Shown here in pieces: positions 51,988-60,816 of a stretch of DNA of 64,000 nt. The notes beneath the pieces are model-generated. The model did no database searches and was not told where the DNA came from. It saw only the letters and a list, made by a program, of their open reading frames with translations. This stretch comes from Muricauda sp. SCSIO 65647. Its GTDB lineage: Bacteria > Bacteroidota > Bacteroidia > Flavobacteriales > Flavobacteriaceae. Each line of letters opens with the position of its first letter. The stretch's first letter is position 1. The stretch lies in the NCBI RefSeq assembly GCF_021534965.1, contig NZ_CP091037.1, positions 310,001 to 374,000 on the forward strand. Direction: 5' to 3'. The position numbers and the translations under genes are program-made.

Positions 51988-53430
51988 ATGGTGACTACTA
52001 CTTCCCGAAGAGAATTTGTGAAAAAAAGTGGCCTTGGTGCTGTAGGCGTAGCCTTGGTGCCATCCATCCTAAAAAATATGGGTCCGAATGACCGTTTGCG
52101 AACCGCGCATATAGGTGTGGGCAACATGGGTGCCGAAGATTTACGGGATATTTCCTCACATCCCCAAGTAGATGTTGTCGCACTTTGTGATGTCGATTCA
52201 AAAAATTTGGCCACTGCCCATGCAAAACATCCTAGTGCCAAAACCTTTTCGGATTATAGAATAATGTTGAACGAGTTGGCCAATGAAATAGATGCGGTCA
52301 TCGTGTCGACCCCGGATCATACCCATGCTCCCGCTTCGATGTTGGCCATGAAAATGAACAAGCCCGTATATTGCCAAAAGCCATTGACACATTATGTCTC
52401 TGAGGCAAGGGCCATGAAAAAAATGGCCGAAGAAAAAGGACTGGTCACCCAAATGGGCATTCAGGTACATTCATTTTATGATTACAAACTGGCCACCCTT
52501 TTGATTCAATCAGGAATCATCGGAAAAGTACATACGGTCAGGGCCTGGTCGCCAAAAAACTGGGGGTATGATGGGCCAGAACCAAAAGGCAGTGATCCGG
52601 TACCCGAGTCTTTGGATTGGAACCTTTGGCTGGGCACCTCACATGAGAGGTCTTTTAAAAAAGAGATGTACCACCCTGGAAATTGGAGGAAACTGGTCGA
52701 CTATGGATGTGGAACCTTAGGCGACATGGGCGTGCATATTTTTGATACCCCTTATAACGCACTTGCCTTGGACGTGCCGGTGACCATTCGCAATGAATGC
52801 CGAGAGCCCAACGGTTATGGGTATCCCGAAAAAAATATTGTCACGTATGAATTTCCAGGTACCGATTTCACAACGGAAACGCTGACATGGGTTTGGTATG
52901 ATGGCCCGGGAGCACCAGAAATGCATGAAGACCTTAAACTGCCAGGTTCAGAAGCTGAAGCTTCAGACCAAGCTGATTCAGGTGACCAAAGTGTCAAAGA
53001 CAAAATATCTTTGGAGACCAAAGCGACAGATAAAGGAAAACTGCCCGAGCAAGGGGCTATGTTCATTGGCGAAAAGGGGCGTTTGCTATTGCCCCATTTT
53101 ATGGAACTACCCATGAAGATAGTGGATGGGGAATATATTGATATTTCAAAAGAAATTGCCGCTTTGGAAAAAGAACATAATATGGGCAAACCCATAAGAA
53201 ACTATGCTTCAGAGGGTCCAAAGCACTATCATCAGTTCGTAGATGCCTGTCTGGGCAAGGATGAATGTACGGCTCCGTTTGAATATGCCGCCCGATTGAC
53301 AGAAACCATTTTGCTGGGTGTTATCGCTGGGCGCTTCCCGAACAAGACCTTGCATTGGGATCGTAGTGCCGCAAAGTTCGCCGAACAAGAAGCCAACCAG
53401 TTTTTACAATCTACGTATCGGGAATTTTGA
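51988..53430 (+). CDS. Tat-exported Gfo/Idh/MocA-family oxidoreductase
   Basis: 480 aa. Starts with a twin-arginine signal TTSRREFVKKSGLGAVGVAL, so it is exported folded with its NAD(P) cofactor. The Rossmann core shows AHIGVGNMGAEDLRDI, ALCDVDSKNLATAH and the catalytic-lysine motif VYCQKPLTHYVSEARAM. Bacteroidota homologues often act on sugars or in glycan breakdown by oxidation; the substrate is not predictable. Single gene by its gaps (89 bp upstream, 82 bp downstream). Confidence 0.88.
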   Translation: MVTTTSRREFVKKSGLGAVGVALVPSILKNMGPNDRLRTAHIGVGNMGAEDLRDISSHPQVDVVALCDVDSKNLATAHAKHPSAKTFSDYRIMLNELANEIDAVIVSTPDHTHAPASMLAMKMNKPVYCQKPLTHYVSEARAMKKMAEEKGLVTQMGIQVHSFYDYKLATLLIQSGIIGKVHTVRAWSPKNWGYDGPEPKGSDPVPESLDWNLWLGTSHERSFKKEMYHPGNWRKLVDYGCGTLGDMGVHIFDTPYNALALDVPVTIRNECREPNGYGYPEKNIVTYEFPGTDFTTETLTWVWYDGPGAPEMHEDLKLPGSEAEASDQADSGDQSVKDKISLETKATDKGKLPEQGAMFIGEKGRLLLPHFMELPMKIVDGEYIDISKEIAALEKEHNMGKPIRNYASEGPKHYHQFVDACLGKDECTAPFEYAARLTETILLGVIAGRFPNKTLHWDRSAAKFAEQEANQFLQSTYREF

Positions 53431-53512
53431 AGTTTTTGTCCACTTATTAAATCTATCCCAATCTTTGAGCAGGTCGTCCAAAAAATACTAGTTTTGGGGC
53501 AAATTTTAGGGA

Positions 53513-55240
53513 TTGTATAGACTCATTCCATATCTAATCACATGGTGCTTCATCGGAAGTCTTCAAGCTCAAGATGCGCAAAGACAAGATACTGTTCAAG
53601 GTCGCGAGATCAACATTGTGTATGGGGCCAACTTCACCAAAGATGAAACACAGTTTCCAGGGGCATCGATTTTCAGCAAAGACGATGAACGCCAAGTTCA
53701 GTTTGAGCACCAAGGGGCCGACCTCTGGTGTGATATCGCCATTTTCTATTCCGCAGAAAACCGATTAAGGGCGATTGGCAATGTACGGCTGCAACAAGGC
53801 GACTCCATCGAAATGAACAGTGGCAAGCTTGATTATGATGGCAACACCAAACTGGCCCGCGCATTTGAAAATGTTGACCTTACCGATGGGCAGATGACCC
53901 TTACCACCGATACGCTCTACTTTAACCGTGAACAGCAACAGTCATTTTATAACACTTGGGGAAAAGTGGTCGACTCGGTCAATGTATTGACCAGTAAGAT
54001 CGGTACGTATTTCATGGAGATAAAGAAAGTACAGTTCCGCGATAGCGTACACATCGACAACCCTGATTACATCATTGATTCTGAGCAGCTCGATTATTAT
54101 CGTATTTCTAAAAATGCTTACATGTACGGCCCCTCTACCATCACTGGCGAAGACTATAAAATCTACTGTGAGCGGGGTTTTTATGATACCAAGGTTGAAC
54201 AAGGCTACGGGGTAAAGAATACAAAAATCAATTACAGCAATAGAATCATCGAGGGCGATAGCGTATATTTTGACAAAATCACCGAATTTGCTTCGGCCAC
54301 CAATAATATCAAGGTCACCGACACCATTAACAAAGGGGTCATAAAAGCGCATTATGCGGAGGTCTTCAAGGCCAAAGATTCAGTTTTTGCCACTAAAAGG
54401 GCTGTATCTATAGGTTTGGTCGAACAAGACCAAGACTCGTTATATGTACATGGCGACACCCTGATGGTCACGGGTAAACCTGAAGCCCGAATTCTTAGGG
54501 CCTTCAGAAACGCAAAGTTTTACAAGACCGATCTGAGCGGTAAGTGCGATTCGATTCACTCAGAAGAGAAAACCGGTGTGACACAAATGTTGGGAAGACC
54601 TATTCTATGGAATCTTGAAAACCAAATGACCGGCGATACCATTCACCTGATCTCTGATTTGGAGACCGATAAGCTTGATTCGCTTAAGGTTATCGAAAAT
54701 GCCTTTATCATTTCTTTTGACACCATTGGCCAATTAGGGTACAATCAAGCAAAGGGTAAAGACCTTTTTGGAAAGTTCATCGAAAACGAACTGAAAATCG
54801 TTGACTTGGTCAAGAATACCGAGGTCATTTATTATATGTACAATGACGATGACGAAATGATCGGTATCAACAAAACTATTTGCAGCAAGATTCGACTGCA
54901 TATGAAAAACAGTGATATTGAAGACATTACTTTCTTTGTCAATCCTGACGGGAATATTTTCCCAGAGGAAGATCTTCCCGAAGAAAGCCGAATATTAAAA
55001 GGTTTCATATGGCGGGGCGATGAACGCATACGTTCTAAAGATGAAATTTTTGACGAAGATGACAATACTATCGAGCTGGTAAAGATTCGGGGTATCGAAA
55101 ACCCTATTGATATAGATACGGAAGAGCGGGAAAGAAGTGGCTTGCCAGAAGCTCCACCAGATTCCAATCCTCAAAATCCGAATTCGAAGGCGACCGAACC
55201 GAAACGGCCAGAATTGAAAAAAGTAAACAATCGGCCATGA
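53513..55240 (+). CDS. OstA/LptA-like periplasmic protein
   Basis: 575 aa from a TTG at 53513; an in-frame stop lies only two codons upstream and no ATG gives a signal peptide, so this start is well supported. Signal sequence MYRLIPYLITWCFIGSLQA is followed by beta-strand repeats of the OstA/LptA type (GNVRLQQGDSIEMNSGKLDY, DLTDGQMTLTTDTLYFNR). The C-terminus is acidic and Pro-rich. It probably helps carry lipopolysaccharide across the periplasm or has a Bacteroidota-specific envelope role. The next gene is an aminotransferase 31 nt downstream. Confidence 0.82.
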   Translation: MYRLIPYLITWCFIGSLQAQDAQRQDTVQGREINIVYGANFTKDETQFPGASIFSKDDERQVQFEHQGADLWCDIAIFYSAENRLRAIGNVRLQQGDSIEMNSGKLDYDGNTKLARAFENVDLTDGQMTLTTDTLYFNREQQQSFYNTWGKVVDSVNVLTSKIGTYFMEIKKVQFRDSVHIDNPDYIIDSEQLDYYRISKNAYMYGPSTITGEDYKIYCERGFYDTKVEQGYGVKNTKINYSNRIIEGDSVYFDKITEFASATNNIKVTDTINKGVIKAHYAEVFKAKDSVFATKRAVSIGLVEQDQDSLYVHGDTLMVTGKPEARILRAFRNAKFYKTDLSGKCDSIHSEEKTGVTQMLGRPILWNLENQMTGDTIHLISDLETDKLDSLKVIENAFIISFDTIGQLGYNQAKGKDLFGKFIENELKIVDLVKNTEVIYYMYNDDDEMIGINKTICSKIRLHMKNSDIEDITFFVNPDGNIFPEEDLPEESRILKGFIWRGDERIRSKDEIFDEDDNTIELVKIRGIENPIDIDTEERERSGLPEAPPDSNPQNPNSKATEPKRPELKKVNNRP

Positions 55241-55271
55241 TCCGTCAGCTATTGAAAGGCGCAACAAATCA

Positions 55272-56465
55272 ATGAAAGAAGATTTCTTTAGATATCAAGC
55301 ACAGACCACCCCGCACCCACTGGCCCTTGAAATATCACATGCCAGTGGCAGCTATATCTATGATGTACAGGGCAACGCCCATTTAGACTTTGTTGCGGGA
55401 GTCTCAGCATGCGGTCTGGGGCACTGTCACCCCAAAGTGGTCAAGGCGGTGCAAGAACAGTCTGAACAATACATGCATGTGATGGTCTATGGCGAGTATG
55501 TACAAAGACCTGCCGTGGCCTATACCAAACTGTTGGCCTCGCAATTACCCGACAATCTAGAAACGACCTATTTGGTCAATTCGGGTACCGAGGCCATCGA
55601 GGGAGCATTGAAATTGGCACGTAGGGTCACTGGGCGTTCAGAAATCATTGCAGCACATCATGCCTATCATGGCAACACCATGGGCAGCTTGAGTGTCATG
55701 GGGTTTGAGGAACGAAAAAGTGCTTTTCGTCCGTTGATTCCAGATGTTCGGTTCATCAAATTCAACGAAGAGAAAGATTTAGACCACATTACCCCAAAAA
55801 CCGCGGCGGTCATTTTAGAGACCATTCAGGGAGGTGCAGGGTTCATTCTCCCAAAAGACAATTATTTGAAAAAAGTACGGCAACGATGTGATCAGGTCGG
55901 TGCGCTCTTGATATTGGATGAAATACAACCAGGTTTTGGTCGTACCGGAAAGTTGTTCGCCTTTGAACATTTCGGTTGCACTCCTGATATTTTGGTGATG
56001 GGCAAGGGTATGGCCTCAGGGCTTCCGGTAGGTGCGTTCACCACATCAAAAGAAATGATGGCCACGCTACAAGACAACCCAAAATTGGGGCACATCACCA
56101 CCTTTGGCGGCAACCCTGTCATTGCGGCAGCCTGTTTGGCCACATTGAAAGAAATCACTGAGAGTGAATTGATTGTACAAACGCTTGAGAAAGAAAAACT
56201 GTTCCGTTCGCTTTTGGTACATCCTTTGATCAAAGAAATAAGGGGCAAGGGATTAATGCTAGCACTGATCATGCAAAATGCCCAGATTGCCAATGAATTG
56301 GTCTTGACCGCCGCCAGAAAAGGCCTGATACTTTTCTGGTTGCTTTTTGAGTCCAAGGCAGTGAGAGTCTCTCCCCCAATGACGATAAATGAAGAAGAAA
56401 TTGAGAAGGGCTGTCGGCAAATCATCAGTATTTTAGACGATTACCAAAAACAGTCTGTTAACTAA
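55272..56465 (+). CDS. Class-III PLP aminotransferase
   Basis: 397 aa. Features: VNSGTEAIEGALKLARRVTG near 100, HHAYHGNTMGSLSVMG near 135, the PLP-phosphate Asp in LLILDEIQPGFGRTGK near 222 and the Schiff-base Lys in ILVMGKGMASGLPVGAF near 248. Substrate may be acetylornithine, an omega-amino acid or similar; the flavobacterial annotation is usually generic. A terminator hairpin follows at 56504-56524. Confidence 0.9.
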   Translation: MKEDFFRYQAQTTPHPLALEISHASGSYIYDVQGNAHLDFVAGVSACGLGHCHPKVVKAVQEQSEQYMHVMVYGEYVQRPAVAYTKLLASQLPDNLETTYLVNSGTEAIEGALKLARRVTGRSEIIAAHHAYHGNTMGSLSVMGFEERKSAFRPLIPDVRFIKFNEEKDLDHITPKTAAVILETIQGGAGFILPKDNYLKKVRQRCDQVGALLILDEIQPGFGRTGKLFAFEHFGCTPDILVMGKGMASGLPVGAFTTSKEMMATLQDNPKLGHITTFGGNPVIAAACLATLKEITESELIVQTLEKEKLFRSLLVHPLIKEIRGKGLMLALIMQNAQIANELVLTAARKGLILFWLLFESKAVRVSPPMTINEEEIEKGCRQIISILDDYQKQSVN

Positions 56466-56503
56466 ATTGTTGATAAGAAACCCAAATCAAGGACAAAAAT
56501 GAG

Positions 56504-56524
56504 GCCTTTAAAAGGCTAATTTTA
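56504..56524 (+). terminator. Rho-independent terminator of the aminotransferase
   Basis: GCCTTT-A-AAAGGC (56504-56516), which folds with 5 paired bases and a 3-base loop, then TAATTTT. Small stem, but the T-rich tail fits. Confidence 0.5.
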
Positions 56525-56552
56525 AGTCCATAGTAGAACCAAACCAGTATCT

Positions 56553-57953
56553 ATGGCGTTAGATTCTAACGAAAATTCCGATAAATCCATCCACAAATTC
56601 GAATCAATGCTCAAGACAGATGATGTCTATTTCTTCGATGCGGAAGATTTTGAAGATATCATTCACCACTACCTGAACAACGGTAAAGTGTCTTTGGGAA
56701 AGAAAGCCATACAGTTTGGTCTGCAGCAGCACCCACATAGCGTAGAACTGAAATTATTGCATGTCGAGGTGTTGGTTTTCGAAGACAAGTTTGAAGAGGC
56801 CGGTAAGTGGTTGGACGAACTACAGAACATCGACAGCCATAACGAGGAAATCTATGTGCAGCGGGCAAACATACAGTCTAAGCTAGACAACCATAAAAAG
56901 GCCGTAGAGCTCTTGCAGCAGGCGCTCGAACTGACCGATGACAGTTTCGACATCCACTCACTTCTAGGCATGGAATATCTTTTTATGGATGACTATGAAA
57001 AGGCCAAATTGAGTTTCATGCGCTGTGTCGAATTTGATGACCGCGATTACGCTTCGCTCTACAACGTTGTGTATTGCTTTGAGTTCATGGAAGATTATGA
57101 TGGGGCCATACGCTACCTGAACGATTACCTAGAGCGCAACCCTTATTGTGAGGTTGCTTGGCACCAACTGGGCAAAATGTACTTTTCAAAACAAATGTAC
57201 CAAGAGGCACTGGCAGCCTTTGATTTTGCCATCATATCAGATGATTCTTTTTTAGGAGCCTATTTTGAAAAGGGCAAAGTACTTGAAAAACTGGGCAAAT
57301 ATCGCGAGGCCATCGATTGCTATGAGACGACCATCGAAATAGATGACCCGACCTCACATGCCTTCTTGCGCATAGGTAAGTGCCATGAAGAATTGGGAAA
57401 CGACGATTTGGCCAAGTATTACTTCTACAATACGGTTCACGAAGATCCCCTGCTCGATAAAGGCTGGTTGGCCATTACCGAATTTTATTTTAGAAAGAAG
57501 CAGTACAAAAAGGCGCTGCACTATATCAACAAGGCAATCAATATTGACGGTGAAAATGCCCGATATTGGAAAAAATGCGCCGAGATCTATTCAGCGTTGA
57601 AAAACTTCGACGAGGCCGATTTTGCCTACAAGCAAACAGTTGACCTAGGCAATTTTGAATTGGATACCTGGAAGAACTGGGTGACCGTTCTGCAAAAAAC
57701 GGCAGATTTCAATACTGCAGAGCAAGTGTTGTTGCAAGCGATCGAATTCTACCCAGAAGAGGCAATCTTGTACTATCAATTGACTTTGGTATATCTTGCC
57801 TCTGACAAACCGCATGAAGCGCGCAAGAAATTGAAAAGCAGTATGGAACTAAATGCTGAAATGGTCACACATTTTAAAACCGATTTGATGAAATACAATC
57901 GGTTCTCGTGGATAACCGCTATCTTCGCCGACGATAAAAAGGCCTCAGCTTGA
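56553..57953 (+). CDS. Tetratricopeptide repeat protein
   Basis: 466 aa made of about 12 TPR-like helix pairs (HKKAVELLQQALELTDD, YEKAKLSFMRCVEFD, YQEALAAFDFAIISDD, YREAIDCYETTIEIDD, YKKALHYINKAINID). No signal peptide, so cytoplasmic scaffold or partner is likely. It precedes two DUF368 genes and aroE in a conserved cluster. Function unknown. Confidence 0.88.
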   Translation: MALDSNENSDKSIHKFESMLKTDDVYFFDAEDFEDIIHHYLNNGKVSLGKKAIQFGLQQHPHSVELKLLHVEVLVFEDKFEEAGKWLDELQNIDSHNEEIYVQRANIQSKLDNHKKAVELLQQALELTDDSFDIHSLLGMEYLFMDDYEKAKLSFMRCVEFDDRDYASLYNVVYCFEFMEDYDGAIRYLNDYLERNPYCEVAWHQLGKMYFSKQMYQEALAAFDFAIISDDSFLGAYFEKGKVLEKLGKYREAIDCYETTIEIDDPTSHAFLRIGKCHEELGNDDLAKYYFYNTVHEDPLLDKGWLAITEFYFRKKQYKKALHYINKAINIDGENARYWKKCAEIYSALKNFDEADFAYKQTVDLGNFELDTWKNWVTVLQKTADFNTAEQVLLQAIEFYPEEAILYYQLTLVYLASDKPHEARKKLKSSMELNAEMVTHFKTDLMKYNRFSWITAIFADDKKASA

Positions 57954-57977
57954 TCAAGTTGGGAATTCATTTTTTTA

Positions 57978-58895
57978 ATGGAAAGTTTACGAAAACCTAT
58001 TGACTACGTTGTCATAGCCCTAAAAGGCATGGCCATGGGCATTGCCGAATTGGTTCCCGGTGTTTCAGCGGGCACTATTGCCTTTGTTGCAGGTATCTAT
58101 GAAGAGTTCATTTCTTCAATTAACAATATTGACCTTAAAAGTTTTAGGATTTGGAAAGAAGAAGGCTTCGCCAGTTTTTGGAAACGGCTGAACGGTAACT
58201 TCATGATAACGCTATTGGTGGGTATGGCATTGGCCGTGCTGTCATTTACCAAACTTATACGATGGCTATTGGAAAATGAACCGATACTTATTTGGTCGTT
58301 CTTTTTTGGCCTAGTGGCGGCAAGCGTCGTCTTTGTGGCCAAAGCCATAGATCGATGGAAATTGATCCATGCCCTTTTATTTCTTCTCGGAGCTTCACTG
58401 GCCTATTATATCACTGGGTTGCCCCCCAGTGAAAGTTCTGGTAGTTTGATGTTCTTGTTTCTCTCAGGGGCTTTGGCCATTTGTGCAACTATTTTACCGG
58501 GTATATCGGGATCTTTCGTACTTGTATTGTTGGGAGCCTACAAAACACTGATCGATGCTCTTGATGAAAAAGATTTCAAAATATTGATCACCATGGCACT
58601 AGGTATACTGTTTGGCATACTTGGATTCTCAAAAATCTTAAAATGGATGTTTCAACACTACCGAAACATCACTTTGGCGGTTTTGACAGGGTTCATTCTA
58701 GGCTCACTCAATAAGATATGGCCTTGGAAAAGAGTATTGCAGACCAAGACCATAGGAAAAAAGAGCATTGTCATTGATGAGAACGTATCACCCTTTTCCT
58801 TTGACGGTGATCCTCAATTAATATCGGCCCTAATTTTAGCGGTCATTGGTTTTTCGCTTATTTTTATCCTCGAAAGGGCAGCCTCAAAAAAATAA
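57978..58895 (+). CDS. DUF368 membrane protein, copy 1
   Basis: 305 aa with about eight hydrophobic helices. Contains both DUF368 half-motifs GIAELVPGVSAGTIAFVAGIYEEF and ATILPGISGSFVLVLLGAYKTL (quoted in part), an inverted-repeat topology. DUF368/PopT proteins have been linked to polyprenyl-phosphate (undecaprenyl-phosphate) recycling to the cytoplasmic face, a role relevant to cell-wall and glycan synthesis. A paralogue lies 18 nt downstream. Confidence 0.88.
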   Translation: MESLRKPIDYVVIALKGMAMGIAELVPGVSAGTIAFVAGIYEEFISSINNIDLKSFRIWKEEGFASFWKRLNGNFMITLLVGMALAVLSFTKLIRWLLENEPILIWSFFFGLVAASVVFVAKAIDRWKLIHALLFLLGASLAYYITGLPPSESSGSLMFLFLSGALAICATILPGISGSFVLVLLGAYKTLIDALDEKDFKILITMALGILFGILGFSKILKWMFQHYRNITLAVLTGFILGSLNKIWPWKRVLQTKTIGKKSIVIDENVSPFSFDGDPQLISALILAVIGFSLIFILERAASKK

Positions 58896-58913
58896 GGGAA
58901 AAACCTACGGTCA

Positions 58914-59951
58914 ATGCATCAGCCAAGAACATTTTGGGATAAATTCTTTTTGGTCATAAAAGGCCTCTTCATGGGTGCCGCCAATAAGGTGCCCGGTGTT
59001 TCTGGGGGCATTGTGGCCTTTGTTGGGGGGTTTTACGAAGAATTTATCTACTCCCTGCAAAAAATCAATCTAAAAGCCTTCAAATTATTGTTCAACGGGC
59101 GCTTCAAGAGTTTTTTGCGCTATACCAATGCCACTTTTTTAGTGCTGCTCATCACAGGTATGTTGGTGAGCTATTTCAGTGTCTCTCGTTTGTTGGACTA
59201 TTTTTTGGACAAAAAAGAGCTTTTTGTCTGGGCAGCTTTTTTTGGCATGATCCTGGGTTCTATTTATTACATCTCAAAAGACTATAACCACTGGAACAAA
59301 AAGACCGTTCCTGCAGGTATCATAGGCCTTTTGATAGGACTCTCGATCAGCTTTTTGAGCCCTGCCAAGGAAAACGACAATTTATTGTTCATCTTTTTCT
59401 GCGGGATCATAAGTGTCTCGGGTATGACCCTGCCTGGTTTATCGGGGTCTTTTATTTTGATTCTTTTTGGAAACTACGTGCTATTATTGGTCGACTCGGT
59501 CAATGCGCTATATGATACCATGGCCGAAGTGTTTCGCGGCGATTTTAGTTTTTGGAACAATGCCCAGCGAATGGAGACCCTAAAAATACTGACCATCTTT
59601 ACATTGGGTTCGGCCACGGGTCTGGTCACGCTCTCACATCTTTTGGGCTATGTGTTGAAAAGGTACCATGAAATCACCACTGCGGTCATTATCGGGTTCA
59701 TTACGGGATCGCTCGGTGTGGTCTGGCCCTGGAAACGCACCCTTTATAAAACTGATGATTCGGGCAACTTTTTTCTAGATTCAAATGGGGATAAAATTAT
59801 TACAAACTATCAGCGGTACTGGCCCGATTGGACAACCATGGAAACTTGGGGAGCTATATTTTTTGTAATATTCGGCATCTTTGTACTCTTGGCATTGGAT
59901 TGGTATGGAAAAAATAGAAAAGAAAGAAAGAAGGTACGGGCTGGTCGGTAA
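58914..59951 (+). CDS. DUF368 membrane protein, copy 2
   Basis: 345 aa; same motif pair (GAANKVPGVSGGIVAFVGG and SGMTLPGLSGSFILILFGNY) with longer loops than copy 1. The two proteins have diverged a good deal, so they are established paralogues. The aroE gene starts inside its last 47 bp. Both may be undecaprenyl-phosphate translocases by family. Confidence 0.88.
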   Translation: MHQPRTFWDKFFLVIKGLFMGAANKVPGVSGGIVAFVGGFYEEFIYSLQKINLKAFKLLFNGRFKSFLRYTNATFLVLLITGMLVSYFSVSRLLDYFLDKKELFVWAAFFGMILGSIYYISKDYNHWNKKTVPAGIIGLLIGLSISFLSPAKENDNLLFIFFCGIISVSGMTLPGLSGSFILILFGNYVLLLVDSVNALYDTMAEVFRGDFSFWNNAQRMETLKILTIFTLGSATGLVTLSHLLGYVLKRYHEITTAVIIGFITGSLGVVWPWKRTLYKTDDSGNFFLDSNGDKIITNYQRYWPDWTTMETWGAIFFVIFGIFVLLALDWYGKNRKERKKVRAGR

Positions 59952-60654
59952 AAATATATCCTACTCTTTTTCAAAAGGATATTTTGAAGAGAAGTTTGAG
60001 AAACTGGGGCTTTCAGAACACAGCTACTCTAATTTTGACCTACCGCAGATTTCAGACTTCAAAGACTTGATCCAAAACCGCAAATTGGCTGGACTGAACG
60101 TAACCATTCCCTATAAGGAAGCGGTGATTCCCTTTCTTGATGGATTGAGCGAAACTGCCCGAAGAATTGGTGCAGTGAACACCATCGAGTTCTCAAAAGA
60201 TGGGCTGATCGGTCACAACACCGATGCCCATGGGTTTGAGAATTCACTAAAGCCCTTGCTAAAAAAACATCACTCCAACGCCCTTATTTTAGGTACGGGC
60301 GGTGCCTCGAAGGCAGTGGCGCACGTCTTGGATAAACTGAACATCACTTCGCAATATGTATCAAGAACCAAAAGCGATCGAACACGTTCATACGAAGAAC
60401 TAAATGCCGAGATAATCAAAAACCATAACATTATCGTCAATTGTACACCACTGGGCACACATCCAAATGTTAGCAAAAGGCCTGCGATTCCCTATACCCA
60501 TCTAACCGAAAAACACTTGCTGTACGATCTGATCTACAATCCCGCAAAAACAGCTTTCCTGTTAGAGGGAGAAAAAAGGGAAGCCACCATCAAGAACGGA
60601 CTTGAAATGTTACAGCTCCAGGCCGAAAAGGCATGGGAAATCTGGAGCGCTTAA
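59905..60654 (+). CDS. aroE: Shikimate dehydrogenase
   Basis: 249 aa from ATG 59905, overlapping DUF368 copy 2 by 47 nt; an in-frame start farther upstream is deeper in that gene. The shikimate-binding segment GLVGKNISYSFSKGYF with the SYS pair, GLNVTIPYKEAV with the catalytic Lys, GHNTDAHGF and the NADP loop LGTGGASKAV are all present. It reduces dehydroshikimate in aromatic amino-acid synthesis. The overlap means the two proteins are read in different frames over that stretch. Confidence 0.93.
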   Translation: MEKIEKKERRYGLVGKNISYSFSKGYFEEKFEKLGLSEHSYSNFDLPQISDFKDLIQNRKLAGLNVTIPYKEAVIPFLDGLSETARRIGAVNTIEFSKDGLIGHNTDAHGFENSLKPLLKKHHSNALILGTGGASKAVAHVLDKLNITSQYVSRTKSDRTRSYEELNAEIIKNHNIIVNCTPLGTHPNVSKRPAIPYTHLTEKHLLYDLIYNPAKTAFLLEGEKREATIKNGLEMLQLQAEKAWEIWSA

Positions 60655-60737
60655 ACGTACCGCGAATCCAATATTTCTTCCTATAAATCCTTCCATCGAA
60701 ATCCTGTTCCGTCAAAGGGCGGCAAAAGAAGTTTCCG

Positions 60738-60745
60738 TATTTTTG
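60738..60745 (+). promoter_or_regulatory. -7 box of the DUF349 gene
   Basis: TATTTTTG, exact TAnnTTTG, 71 nt before the ATG at 60817; no clear -33 element. An imperfect inverted repeat (ATCTATC, GATAAAT) lies in the leader. Confidence 0.45.
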
Positions 60746-60816
60746 CCAATGCTGCTTTTAGTTAGTAACTTGTAGTAGCAAAGCGCCATCTATCACAAAC
60801 GATAAATAGCAAAAAG

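Noticed and set aside
53942-54352. Long minus-strand open frame of 136 codons inside the OstA-like gene
   Set aside because: It mirrors the plus-strand coding frame, has no family features, and lacks a plausible start signal.
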